22,935 nt of DNA from Chthonomonas sp. UBA2391 (GCA_002343825.1 DDSL01000127.1:1-22935), one strand, 5' to 3'. Positions 16,254 through 22,935 are shown, counted from the stretch's first letter. Notes: generated by a model from the sequence alone, not told the origin. Translations and numbers: made by a program.

Positions 16254-16628
16254 TTATTCAAACTCCACTAGGGCCTGGCCCTGTTTCACGGCGTCGCCGA
16301 CGGCCACATGGAAGGCCTTGATCTTGGCCGGAGCGGGGGCGGTGATCGTGGTGAGCATCTTCATCGCTTCCAGCACCAGGATCGGCTGGTCGGGGGCGAC
16401 TTCGTCGCCGACTTTGGCCTCGATAGCGTTGACCACTCCGGTCAGGGGGCTATTGATCCCTTGTTCGGGATCGAGGCTAGCCCCGCCTCCCGAGCCGCTG
16501 GCGCGGGGGGCGCTGCCCAAAAGCGGGGTGGCCGAGGCCGTGTTGGTAAAGGTGGGGCGACGGTCTTCCGCCACCACCTCAACCTCCACTTCATAGGGTT
16601 TTCCGTCGATGGTGAGTTTCAGTTTCAT
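16254..16628 (-). CDS. Biotin carboxyl carrier protein (transcarboxylase 1.3S subunit)
   Basis: Carries the CO2 group on biotin between the 12S and 5S subunits. 124 aa, almost the same length as the P. shermanii 1.3S subunit (123), and it shares the N-terminal MKLKLTIDGKPYEVEVEV pattern thought to contact the partner subunits. A flexible Ala/Gly/Ser/Pro-rich linker spans about 28-57. The biotinyl domain (58-124) has the EAMKM motif at 87-91, with Lys90 as the biotinylation site. ATG at 16626-16628, 5 nt after the 12S stop, with no evident ribosome site, so translation is probably coupled. A generic acyl-CoA carboxylase carrier is the alternative, but the neighbouring 5S gene favours transcarboxylase. 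Confidence 0.92.
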   Translation of the reverse strand: MKLKLTIDGKPYEVEVEVVAEDRRPTFTNTASATPLLGSAPRASGSGGGASLDPEQGINSPLTGVVNAIEAKVGDEVAPDQPILVLEAMKMLTTITAPAPAKIKAFHVAVGDAVKQGQALVEFE

Positions 16629-16633
16629 GAGGT

Positions 16634-18178
16634 TTAGAGCGGGATGAGGCCGTGTTTCTTCGGCGGTCGGTAGTCGCGCTTGGTCTGGAGAAGTTCCAGG
16701 GTCCGGGCGATGTGGAGACGGGTCTCTTGCGGGCGGATGACGTCATCGACCATCCGCTTTCCGGCCGCGACATAGGGAGTGCTAAACGTGTCGCGGTAGA
16801 GCTTGATCTTCTCGGCCCGCATGGCGGCCTTGTCCTCGGCCTGGTCGATCTCTCGCTTGAAGACGATCTCGGCCGCGCCCTCCGCGCCCATCACCGCGAT
16901 CTCGGCGCTCGGCCAAGCGAAGACCCGGTCGGCGTGGAGGTCTTTGGCGCACATCGCGACATAAGCCCCGCCGTAGGCCTTGCGCAGAATCACCGTGACT
17001 TTGGGGCAGGTGGCCGCGCTGTAGGCAAAGAGCATCTTGGCTCCATGACGAATGATTCCGCCGTATTCTTGGTCGATGCCGGGCAAGAATCCCGGGGTGT
17101 CGACCAGGGTCAGCAGCGGAATATTGAAGGCGTTGCAGAACCGGATGAACCGAGCCGCTTTGTCGCTTGAATTAATGTCGAGGACGCCGGCCATCACTTT
17201 GGGCTGATTGGCGACCACGCCGACCGTCCGGCCCGTGATTCGCCCAAAGCCGATCACAACGTTTTCGGCATAGCCGGCTTGGACTTCCAGGAAGTCGCCG
17301 AAATCCACGAGCTCATAGATCACGTCGCGGATGTCGTAGGGTTGGCGCGGGTCCTCGGGGATGATCGTGTCGAGCGCGGGGGAGGGGTCGATGCTGTAGG
17401 TGCCATGAGCCAGCGGCGGATCTTCCATGTTGTTGCTGGGCAAGAAGCTGAGCAACCGGCGGCAGAGGGCAAGGGCTTCGTCATCGTTCTCGGCGACGAA
17501 GTGAACGACGCCCGAATAGTGCATCTGGGCCTCTGCGCCGCCGAGCTCGTCCGCACTGACGTTCTCGCCGGTCACTTGCTTGATCACCGAAGGTCCGGTG
17601 ATAAACATCTGAGCCTGCCGGGTCTGGATGATGAAATCGGTTAGGGCGGGGCTGTAGGCCGCGCCTCCGGCGCAAGGCCCGCAGATCAGCGAGATCTGGG
17701 GGACCACCCCACTTAGCATGGTGTTGGCATAGAAGACCTTGGCATAACCGGCCAGGGAATCAATCCCCTCTTGGACCCGGGCTCCGCCGCTGTCGTTGAT
17801 GAAGACGAACGGGGTACCGGTCTTGAGAGAGCCCTCCATCGCCTCCACGATCTTGAGGGAGTGGACCTCGCCGGCAGAACCGCCGTAGACCGTGAAGTCT
17901 TGGCTCGCAAGGTGGATGGTGCGGCCATCGACCTGCCCAGCCCCGGTGACCACGCCGTCTGCCGGGGCAGGCTTGCCGGCCATGCCAAACATCGTGCAGC
18001 GATGCTCGGCAAAGAGGCCTTGTTCCAAAAAGGATCCGGGGTCCACCAGCCCGTCGATGCGCTCGCGGGCGGTGAGTCGTCCGGCCGCGTGTTGCTTCTC
18101 AATGCGGTCCGGTCCGCCACCTAGCTTGAGGGTGGCTTTTTTTTCTTGTAGTTCATCCAGTCGGGTTTGTGTCGTCAT
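16634..18178 (-). CDS. Methylmalonyl-CoA carboxyltransferase 12S subunit (PccB/MmdA family)
   Basis: Carboxyltransferase that moves CO2 between methylmalonyl-CoA/propionyl-CoA and biotin. Start chosen at ATG 18176-18178, preceded by GGAGGG at 6-nt spacing; this gives 514 aa, as expected for the family (P. shermanii 12S about 524). The frame extends to 18238 but those codons lie in the hairpin region. Crotonase-like halves are clear: GGPDRIEKQHAAGRLTARER (21-40), DSGGARVQEGIDSLAGYAKV, CGPCAGGAAYSPALTDFI, then in the C-terminal half PGFLPGIDQEYGGIIRHGAK and RKAYGGAYVAMCAKDLHAD. These match the P. shermanii 12S subunit closely from memory. No biotin-carboxylase (accC/pccA) gene is nearby; the 5S gene takes that place. 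Confidence 0.94.
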   Translation of the reverse strand: MTTQTRLDELQEKKATLKLGGGPDRIEKQHAAGRLTARERIDGLVDPGSFLEQGLFAEHRCTMFGMAGKPAPADGVVTGAGQVDGRTIHLASQDFTVYGGSAGEVHSLKIVEAMEGSLKTGTPFVFINDSGGARVQEGIDSLAGYAKVFYANTMLSGVVPQISLICGPCAGGAAYSPALTDFIIQTRQAQMFITGPSVIKQVTGENVSADELGGAEAQMHYSGVVHFVAENDDEALALCRRLLSFLPSNNMEDPPLAHGTYSIDPSPALDTIIPEDPRQPYDIRDVIYELVDFGDFLEVQAGYAENVVIGFGRITGRTVGVVANQPKVMAGVLDINSSDKAARFIRFCNAFNIPLLTLVDTPGFLPGIDQEYGGIIRHGAKMLFAYSAATCPKVTVILRKAYGGAYVAMCAKDLHADRVFAWPSAEIAVMGAEGAAEIVFKREIDQAEDKAAMRAEKIKLYRDTFSTPYVAAGKRMVDDVIRPQETRLHIARTLELLQTKRDYRPPKKHGLIPL

Positions 18179-18180
18179 CG

Positions 18181-18236
18181 GGGGCCCTCCGGCGTGGGAA
18201 GGGAGTCGTGGGCCCCGGGGATCGCGTCCCGGGGCC
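18181..18236 (-). promoter_or_regulatory. GC-rich hairpin upstream of the 12S gene, able to re-pair with its ribosome site
   Basis: GGCCCCGGG (18211-18219) and CCCGGGGCC (18228-18236) form a 9-bp all-GC stem with an 8-nt loop, between the 109-aa gene stop (18246) and the 12S start (18178). The outer part of this stem (18210-18216) is also complementary to 18181-18187, which overlaps the GGAGGG ribosome site of the 12S gene, so two exclusive folds are possible. No T-run follows, so a simple terminator is unlikely. A role in tuning 12S translation or transcript processing is inference. Confidence 0.45.
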
Positions 18237-18245
18237 AAAAGTAGA

Positions 18246-18575
18246 TCAGTCCTTGGGATGGTTTTCCAGCACTTCGCGCTCGAGGCTATCGATGCGGTGC
18301 TGGGCGACGGCTTCGGTCAGGACTCGAAGGTATTGCACGCTCTGGGCATCGACCCAGTAGATCGCGTCTTTCTTGTGCACGCCGTCGATTGCGTCATAGA
18401 TCAGCTCCAGGCAGATCATTCCGCCCTCGGCGCCGCGGACCAGGTAGACGCACTTTTCGCATTGGCGCTTGGCCAGTGAGTGGGTTCCGCTCCAGCGAAC
18501 TTCGACAAAACTGCCGACGAGGTTCATAGGGGTGCGGTCTCGAGTTTTCAGATCGACTTCCATCGTGATGCTCAT
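18246..18575 (-). CDS. Unknown 109-aa protein in transcarboxylase operon
   Basis: I do not recognise a family. The gene is well supported: ATG at 18573-18575 with AAGGA seven nt upstream, 20 bp after the preceding gene and 67 bp before the 12S start, same strand. The protein is soluble-looking, with no signal peptide or membrane segment. Residues 18-60 look beta-rich (NLVGSFVEVRW; CVYLVRG; MICLELIYDAI), perhaps a small barrel. There is a CxxC pair at Cys39/Cys42 plus Cys55, which could bind metal or form a disulfide. Residues 83-105 look helical and charged (VLTEAVAQHRIDSLEREV). Its position between the OadG-like small subunit gene and the 12S gene suggests a helper or assembly factor of the complex, which is inference. 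Confidence 0.7.
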   Translation of the reverse strand: MSITMEVDLKTRDRTPMNLVGSFVEVRWSGTHSLAKRQCEKCVYLVRGAEGGMICLELIYDAIDGVHKKDAIYWVDAQSVQYLRVLTEAVAQHRIDSLEREVLENHPKD

Positions 18576-18595
18576 GATTTTTCCTTGAGGGTGAT

Positions 18596-18862
18596 TTAAT
18601 GGGTTGAATTGAGGTGGTGCGAGCCCTGAATGACGACCCGGCCCTGGCTACTCCAGGAATCCGATTCGGCTTGGGCTCGGCGAACAAACTTGATCGTTGC
18701 GCGCTTGCCGAGATAGGCGGCGATGGTCGCCGAGATGACTGCAAGAATCTCGGGGTCGATCTCGTCGCTAGCAGCCGGAGCGATAGAATCCAGGCGTTTG
18801 CGGAGTTCAGCGATCTCCGACCGCAGGGCTGCGAGCTCCTCGCGCAGAAGCGTTTCGCTCAC
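18596..18862 (-). CDS. 88-aa coiled-coil protein with OadG/MmdD-like C-terminus
   Basis: Small protein; GTG start at 18860-18862 overlaps the 5S stop (GTGA). Residues 4-27 form a charged heptad-like helix (LLREELAALRSEIAELRKRL), likely a coiled coil. Residues 36-80 (DPEILAVISATIAAYLGKR, a basic strand IKFVRR, then W-x2-QGR) follow the pattern of the C-terminal segment of the small gamma/delta subunits of Na+-pumping decarboxylases (OadG/MmdD), in which a helix full of Ala/Ile precedes an IxxI/VRR strand and a W...GR end. The membrane helix of those subunits is absent. In that family the tail binds the carboxyltransferase alpha subunit and holds the complex together, so I infer a soluble linker joining 5S and/or 12S to the rest. 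Family assignment is from pattern memory only. Confidence 0.65.
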   Translation of the reverse strand: MSETLLREELAALRSEIAELRKRLDSIAPAASDEIDPEILAVISATIAAYLGKRATIKFVRRAQAESDSWSSQGRVVIQGSHHLNSTH

Positions 18863-20364
18863 TGGCCACCTCCGACCGGGCCTACTGTGACCTGCATCTT
18901 CTTGTCGCCCAGCTTGACTTCGTACTGAATCGGGGCGGCGAGATAGCCTGGGGAATTCGGGTCGGCAGAGACGGCCGCGAAGCTACTTGGGTCCTTGCCC
19001 AGGTTCAGTGGGCCATCGGGGCGAGACTTGAAGAACTTCGGCGCGATCTGCGGGAACATCGCATAGGTCAGCGTATCCTCGACCGAGCCGTTGTGACCTT
19101 CGAGAGCTTTGGCCGCCGAGTCCAGCTTTTCCCATTCCGGTTCCAGCTTGTCAGCCGGGCGCACATCGATCGGCTCCTTCTTGGCCGACTCCTTGGCCTT
19201 TGCGACCACGTCGGGGTCGGGCACGGTCGCAGTCTTGCCGTAGTAGCCCAGCACCAAGTCGGCGAACTCGCCAGTCATGACTTGGTAGGGCCCCATCATC
19301 ACGTTAAAGACGGCTTGGGTCCCGACGATCTGGCTGCTGGGAGTAACCAGCGGGACGTTTCCGGCGGCGGCGCGAACGCGCGGCACTTCGAGCAGGACTT
19401 CCTTCATCTTGTCGCCCTGGCCTTGCTGCTTTAGCTGGCTTTCCATGTTGCTCAGCATTCCGCCGGGGATCTGACTCTTGAAGATCTCCGTCTCGACTGT
19501 GGTGACCTCGCTCATAAACTCCTGGTACCGAGGCTTGATCTTGTTGAAGTGGTCGCGGACCTTATAGACCAGGTCGAGGTTGACCTTAGTGTGATAGGGC
19601 GTGCCTTCCAGCATCTCGATCAGGCTCTCGGTCGGGTTGTGGCCAGGGCCGAGCGACATTGCGCTGACCGAGGTGTCCACGATGTCGGCTCCGGCTTCGA
19701 TCGCCTTCATCAGGCTGACCAAAGTGACCCCGGTCGTCGAGTGAACGTGAACGTGGACGAGCACATCTTGCCCGACGCTCTCTTTGATTCCCTTCACGAT
19801 GTCATAGGCGGGTTGGGGCTTCAGGAGGGCGGCCATGTCCTTGATGCAGATCGAATCAACCCCCATGTCGACCAAAGTCTTGGCCATATCGATGAAGGTT
19901 TGGGTGGAGTGCACCGGGCTGATGGTGTAACAGATCGTTCCTTGAGCGTGCTTCCCGGTGCGCTTGACGGCCGCGATGGCGCGGGTCAGGTTGCGCGGGT
20001 CGTTGAGAGCATCAAAGACGCGAAAGACGTCCATGCCGTTCTCGGCCGCCTTCTCGACGAACCGGTCCACGACCGTATCTTCGTAGTGGCGATAGCCAAG
20101 CAGGTTCTGACCCCGCAGGAGCATCTGCGTTCGCGTTTTGGGGAGTAGCTTTTTGAAGGTGCGCAAACGCTCCCAGGGGTCTTCGTTCAAAAATCGAATA
20201 CAGGAATCAAAGGTCGCGCCCCCCCAACATTCGAGCGACCAATAGCCCGCATTGTCGAGGTCTTCGCAGGCCGGAATCATATCTTCCATGGCCATGCGGG
20301 TCGCGATCAGGCTCTGGTGAGCGTCGCGAAGGATGACATCAGTGATTTCGACAAGTCGACTCAT
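18859..20364 (-). CDS. Methylmalonyl-CoA:pyruvate transcarboxylase 5S subunit
   Basis: Transfers the carboxyl group between biotin and pyruvate/oxaloacetate. Start chosen at ATG 20362-20364 with AGGA upstream, giving 501 aa against about 505 in P. shermanii 5S. Motifs in order: LRDAHQSLIATRMAMEDM (12-29, metal ligand Asp14), YWSLECWGGATFDSCIRFLN (41-60), LRGQNLLGYRHY (83-94), the carbamylated-lysine segment CIKDMAALLKPQPAYD (Lys175), VHVHSTTG (His206 and His208, metal ligands), SLGPGHNPTE, KSQIPGGMLSNMESQL, and TPSSQIVGTQAVFNVMMG. Resemblance to the propionibacterial 5S is strong in the barrel. It could instead be called OadA/PycB; it lacks a fused biotinyl domain, the carrier being a separate gene downstream. 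First gene of the minus-strand operon. Confidence 0.94.
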   Translation of the reverse strand: MSRLVEITDVILRDAHQSLIATRMAMEDMIPACEDLDNAGYWSLECWGGATFDSCIRFLNEDPWERLRTFKKLLPKTRTQMLLRGQNLLGYRHYEDTVVDRFVEKAAENGMDVFRVFDALNDPRNLTRAIAAVKRTGKHAQGTICYTISPVHSTQTFIDMAKTLVDMGVDSICIKDMAALLKPQPAYDIVKGIKESVGQDVLVHVHVHSTTGVTLVSLMKAIEAGADIVDTSVSAMSLGPGHNPTESLIEMLEGTPYHTKVNLDLVYKVRDHFNKIKPRYQEFMSEVTTVETEIFKSQIPGGMLSNMESQLKQQGQGDKMKEVLLEVPRVRAAAGNVPLVTPSSQIVGTQAVFNVMMGPYQVMTGEFADLVLGYYGKTATVPDPDVVAKAKESAKKEPIDVRPADKLEPEWEKLDSAAKALEGHNGSVEDTLTYAMFPQIAPKFFKSRPDGPLNLGKDPSSFAAVSADPNSPGYLAAPIQYEVKLGDKKMQVTVGPVGGGQ

Positions 20365-20386
20365 GCGGGGTTCCTGTGGAAAAGGT

Positions 20387-20455
20387 AGCAAGTGGCAATT
20401 AGGGGAAAGTTTTGAGGAGAGGATTTGGAGGACGAGATTCTCTTTGCCACTTGCT
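20387..20455. repeat. 12-bp inverted repeat in divergent promoter region
   Basis: AGCAAGTGGCAA (20387-20398) and TTGCCACTTGCT (20444-20455) are exact reverse complements, with 45 bp between them, upstream of the 5S gene on one side and the MFS gene on the other. It could be a paired operator, a 5'-UTR stem for the long operon transcript, or a relic repeat. The rest of the 215-bp gap (20365-20579) holds a T6 run at 20515-20520 and no convincing promoter consensus. Confidence 0.6.
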
Positions 20456-20579
20456 TGCTTGTGCTTTCGTCGCGTGGCCTCGGATTTCCTGCTCGGCTCT
20501 TACGCTGATCGCGGTTTTTTGCGGAGTGGCCCAGAGTCGGGCGGGTTTGAATCCCTTTCGGGCCGAGAGCGGTTAGACT

Positions 20580-21908
20580 ATGCAAGCCATGTCGATGCCT
20601 GCCTCGCCGCCGACCCGCGTGCCGCTTTACCGGCGGGGTCCTGTGGCGCGGCTTTTGGCCGTGGCCCTTCTGGCCGAGATCGGCTACGCCGTCCTCAACA
20701 TCTCGACCATGCCGGTCTATCTTCGCGAAGATCGGGGGTTCAATTCCGGCGTCATCGGCCTCGTCATCGTTGCGTTCTTGCTCAGCGAAGCTCTCTTCAA
20801 AGCACCAATGGGGCGCTTTGCGGACCGGTTTGGCCGCCGCCGACTGATGGTGCTCGGGACGGGGATGACCTTCTTCACCGCCCTGTTGACCATGGTCGTC
20901 CCTCATACCTGGGGGGTCAGCGAGACACTTGCCATCATGCTGCTGCGGGTGGTCGATGGCCTGGGCGCGGCGATGCTGTGGCCCGCAGCTTTCGCCTGCA
21001 TGGGTGACCTCGTCGAGGACAATGAACGCCAGGAGTCGATGTCGCTCCTGAACACGTGCTATCTCCTGGGGATCGCCCTCGCCCTCCCGCTGGGAGGGAT
21101 TTTCAATGACCTCTTCGGCCGGGCTCTGGCTGACTTCAGCGGCGAGCGCACCCCCTCCCTTTACTTCGCCGCGATCCTCTTTGCCGCCGCAACCTTCATG
21201 AGTTACCGCAGCGTTCCGAGCGGGGCCGATCTCCGACAGATGGTCAAAGCCCGACGAGCCGCCCGGACCGAGCCACCCGAGAACGAGCTTGCCAACACGC
21301 TCCGCGCGCTTCGGACGATCCCCGAATACGTGACCCTGGGGCTCCTCACCTTTGCCGGGATCGGATTTCCGATGGTCATCATCAAGCTCTTTGCCAAGGA
21401 CCAATTCAAGATGAGCGAGACCCAGTTCGGGCTCCTGGTCCTCCCGGGGGCCATTGCGATGGCGGTCGCGTCGGTCCCCATGTCCCGGCTCGGCGAGCGG
21501 ATCGGGCAGGCGCGCGCCGTCCACCTAGGGATGGGACTCTGCGCCGTAGGAATGGTCGTGGTAGCGCTCGGCGCGGTGGTGCCTTGGTTGCGGACGGCTT
21601 TCGTCCTCGGATTGGGCGGGATCCCGGTGGGGATTGGGTTTTTGCTGGCGATCCCCGCTTGGTACGCCACGGTCAGCGAGATCGACCCCAAGAACCGAGC
21701 CGCCAACATCGGAGCCGTCATGACCGCCCAAGGCCTTGGGGCAATGATCGGGGCCCCGATCGGTGCGTGGTGCTACGGGGCCTTCCACATGGTCAGCCCC
21801 GATTTCAGTCGCTACACCCCGTTCGTCGGGTGTGCCGCCTGTGTGTTGGCCGCGTTTGTCGTCAGCTTACGGGTGATCCATCCGGTCCCAAAAGCGGAGT
21901 CCCGTTGA
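20580..21908 (+). CDS. Major facilitator superfamily transporter
   Basis: 442-residue polytopic membrane protein with about 12 hydrophobic segments in two bundles separated by a charged cytoplasmic loop (about 210-240, KARRAARTEPPENEL). The MFS signature between TM2 and TM3 is GRFADRFGRRRLM (78-90), and RVVDGLGAAMLWPAAFA (123-139) is a TM4-type segment. The pattern recalls multidrug/DHA1-like efflux proteins, but the substrate cannot be deduced. Starts at ATG 20580, 20589 or 20598 are possible; 20580 has GAGAGCGG upstream. Divergent from the transcarboxylase operon, so shared regulation, for example organic-acid export, is conceivable but unproven. Its last 47 bp overlap hisI tail-to-tail. 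Confidence 0.88.
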   Translation: MQAMSMPASPPTRVPLYRRGPVARLLAVALLAEIGYAVLNISTMPVYLREDRGFNSGVIGLVIVAFLLSEALFKAPMGRFADRFGRRRLMVLGTGMTFFTALLTMVVPHTWGVSETLAIMLLRVVDGLGAAMLWPAAFACMGDLVEDNERQESMSLLNTCYLLGIALALPLGGIFNDLFGRALADFSGERTPSLYFAAILFAAATFMSYRSVPSGADLRQMVKARRAARTEPPENELANTLRALRTIPEYVTLGLLTFAGIGFPMVIIKLFAKDQFKMSETQFGLLVLPGAIAMAVASVPMSRLGERIGQARAVHLGMGLCAVGMVVVALGAVVPWLRTAFVLGLGGIPVGIGFLLAIPAWYATVSEIDPKNRAANIGAVMTAQGLGAMIGAPIGAWCYGAFHMVSPDFSRYTPFVGCAACVLAAFVVSLRVIHPVPKAESR

Positions 21909-22239
21909 TCGTGAGGCCGTCCAGGTCTAGGTCGCGGAAGAAGCAGCTTCGGTAGTTCTCGTGACATGCAGCGCCGACTTGGTCGACCTGGATCAAGAGG
22001 CAGTCTTGGTCGCAGTCCACACTGATTCGCTTGACGTGCTGCACGTGCCCGCTGGTCAGGCCCTTGACCCAGAACTCTTGGCGCGACCGACTCCAATAGG
22101 TGCAGAGCCCTGTCTCGATGGTCTGGCGCAGAGATTCCTCGTTCATCCAGGCCATCATCAGCACGTCGCCATTGGCCGCGTCCTGGATGATCGCGGGGAT
22201 CAGCCCGTTGCTGTCGAATTTCAGCTTGGGTTCATTCAT
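21862..22239 (-). CDS. hisI: Phosphoribosyl-AMP cyclohydrolase
   Basis: Third step of histidine biosynthesis: opens the adenine ring of phosphoribosyl-AMP. 125 aa, a stand-alone HisI without a fused HisE pyrophosphohydrolase domain. Motifs: DVLMMAWMNEESL (25-37), YWSRSRQEFWVKG (48-60), the magnesium loop DCDQDCLL (75-82, Asp75/77/79), and the zinc ligands Cys76, Cys92 and Cys99 in CHENYRSCFFR (92-102). ATG at 22237-22239 overlaps the alaS stop as ATGA, so it is probably translated by coupling. No other his gene is in the window. The C-terminal 15 codons overlap the 3' end of the MFS gene on the opposite strand. Confidence 0.96.
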   Translation of the reverse strand: MNEPKLKFDSNGLIPAIIQDAANGDVLMMAWMNEESLRQTIETGLCTYWSRSRQEFWVKGLTSGHVQHVKRISVDCDQDCLLIQVDQVGAACHENYRSCFFRDLDLDGLTINGTPLLGPDGSPVS

Positions 22240-22935
22240 CCGTTCACCATCTCGGCCAGGGTTGTCTTGGCTTGGGCTAGGGCCGCGTCGATCTTGTCTG
22301 CATCGCGGCCTCCGGCGGTCGCAAATTCGGCCTTACCGCCCCCGCCTCCGCCGGCTACCTTGGCGACTTCGCGCAAGAGGTTGCCGGCGTGGGCTTTTTG
22401 GGCCAAGGCGTCGGCGCCGACCTTCGCCACAAAGCTCACCTTGCCTTCGCTGGCCAGCCCAACCAAGACCACCCGATTCGGCTTCTGATCGGCGAGTCGA
22501 TCGGCCACGAGCTGGGCATCTTTCGGCTCGCCGACCGTCAGTTTTTGAATCGCAAGCTCCACCGGTCCGATGTTCAGGATCTCGGCTTCGGCCGATCCGG
22601 CCCCTTGGCTGGCGAGCTGTTCGCGCTTTCGGCGTTCCTCCTTGAGTTGATCGATCGTCTTTTCGACCGCGGGGACGAGTTCTTTGGGATTGGTTTTGAG
22701 GAGCGCGCTGGCTTGGCGCAGGGTCTCTAGTTGGTCGCCCACCCATCGGATTGTCGCTTCGCCGGCGACGGCTTCGATCCGGCGAACGCCGCTGGCCGCG
22801 CTGCTTTCGCTCAGGATCTTGAACATTCCGATCTCGCCCGTGGCGCCGACGTGGGTGCCTCCGCAGAGCTCCCGGCTAAACTCGCCGATCTCCACCATGC
22901 GGACGAAGTCCCCGTACTTCTCGCCGAAGAGGGCC
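22236..22935 (-). CDS. alaS: Alanyl-tRNA synthetase, C-terminal part
   Basis: Charges tRNA-Ala with alanine. Only the last 232 residues are in the window; the frame is open through base 22935 and reads ALFGEKYGDFVRMVEIG just inside the edge, so the ATG at 22898 is internal. Present: the editing-domain zinc motif ELCGGTH, the following GVRRIEAVAGE segment, a coiled-coil stretch (VEKTIDQLKEERRKREQLA), and the C-terminal DHHA1 domain with the glycine run GGGGGGK and a closing helix. The full protein would be about 870-900 aa, with the catalytic domain upstream of the window in transcription order. It overlaps hisI by 4 bp. Confidence 0.95.
   Translation of the reverse strand, partial: ALFGEKYGDFVRMVEIGEFSRELCGGTHVGATGEIGMFKILSESSAASGVRRIEAVAGEATIRWVGDQLETLRQASALLKTNPKELVPAVEKTIDQLKEERRKREQLASQGAGSAEAEILNIGPVELAIQKLTVGEPKDAQLVADRLADQKPNRVVLVGLASEGKVSFVAKVGADALAQKAHAGNLLREVAKVAGGGGGGKAEFATAGGRDADKIDAALAQAKTTLAEMVNG

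Larger units (their letters stand above)
6086..20364 (-). other. Probable 13-gene operon: transcarboxylase, mutase, hydrolase, glcDEF
   Basis: All thirteen genes are on the minus strand. Adjacent genes overlap (4, 8, 4, 8, 1, 4 and 4 bp) or are separated by 0-9 bp, except the 20-bp and 67-bp gaps flanking the 109-aa gene. No terminator-like hairpin with a T-run was seen inside. The nearest divergent promoter region is 20365-20579 and the 3' end is the heptamer repeat at 5952-6085. A secondary promoter inside the set cannot be excluded. Confidence 0.6.

Noticed and set aside
20542..20556. tRNA T-arm-like word (GGTTTGAATCC) upstream of the MFS gene
   Set aside because: No matching acceptor stem, D-arm or anticodon arm can be drawn around it, so it is a chance match and not a tRNA.

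Overview
The window is GC-rich bacterial DNA, about 60% GC by eye. It is densely packed, with many 1-8 bp gene overlaps and several GTG or TTG starts. Gene content (bacterial serpin, glcDEF, a complete methylmalonyl-CoA module with a propionibacterial-type transcarboxylase, a lone CheW) fits an aerobic or facultative heterotroph outside Proteobacteria. Armatimonadota (Fimbriimonadia-like) is my guess; no rRNA or other lineage marker is present to confirm it.

Left part (1-5937): the 3' two-thirds of a serpin gene; a convergent long-chain acyl-CoA synthetase; an exported or membrane-anchored alpha/beta hydrolase; an unusual protein joining a LolA/DUF2092-like half to a thioredoxin-fold half without cysteines; a stand-alone CheW; and thymidylate kinase. 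Between tmk and the next gene upstream of it lies a near-perfect 50 bp inverted repeat built from tandem heptamers (GAGATTA / TAATCTC).

Centre (6086-20364): a minus-strand run of thirteen genes, probably one operon or two nested ones. In transcription order: transcarboxylase 5S subunit, an 88-aa coiled-coil protein with an OadG/MmdD-like tail, a 109-aa unknown protein, transcarboxylase 12S subunit, the 1.3S biotin carrier, methylmalonyl-CoA epimerase, methylmalonyl-CoA mutase small and large subunits, the MeaB GTPase, an alpha/beta hydrolase, then glcD, glcE and glcF. The first part interconverts propionyl-CoA and succinyl-CoA, using pyruvate/oxaloacetate as CO2 carrier instead of ATP plus bicarbonate. 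The GlcDEF 2-hydroxyacid dehydrogenase at the 3' end could feed pyruvate (if the substrate is lactate) or glyoxylate (if glycolate).

Right part (20392-22935): a divergent MFS transporter gene, then hisI and the 3' end of alaS on the minus strand. hisI overlaps the transporter gene tail-to-tail by 47 bp and overlaps alaS by 4 bp. No tRNA, rRNA, CRISPR array, insertion sequence or prophage gene was seen. No stretch over 300 bases lacks a gene; the longest gaps are 20365-20579, 5938-6085 and 4771-4879.
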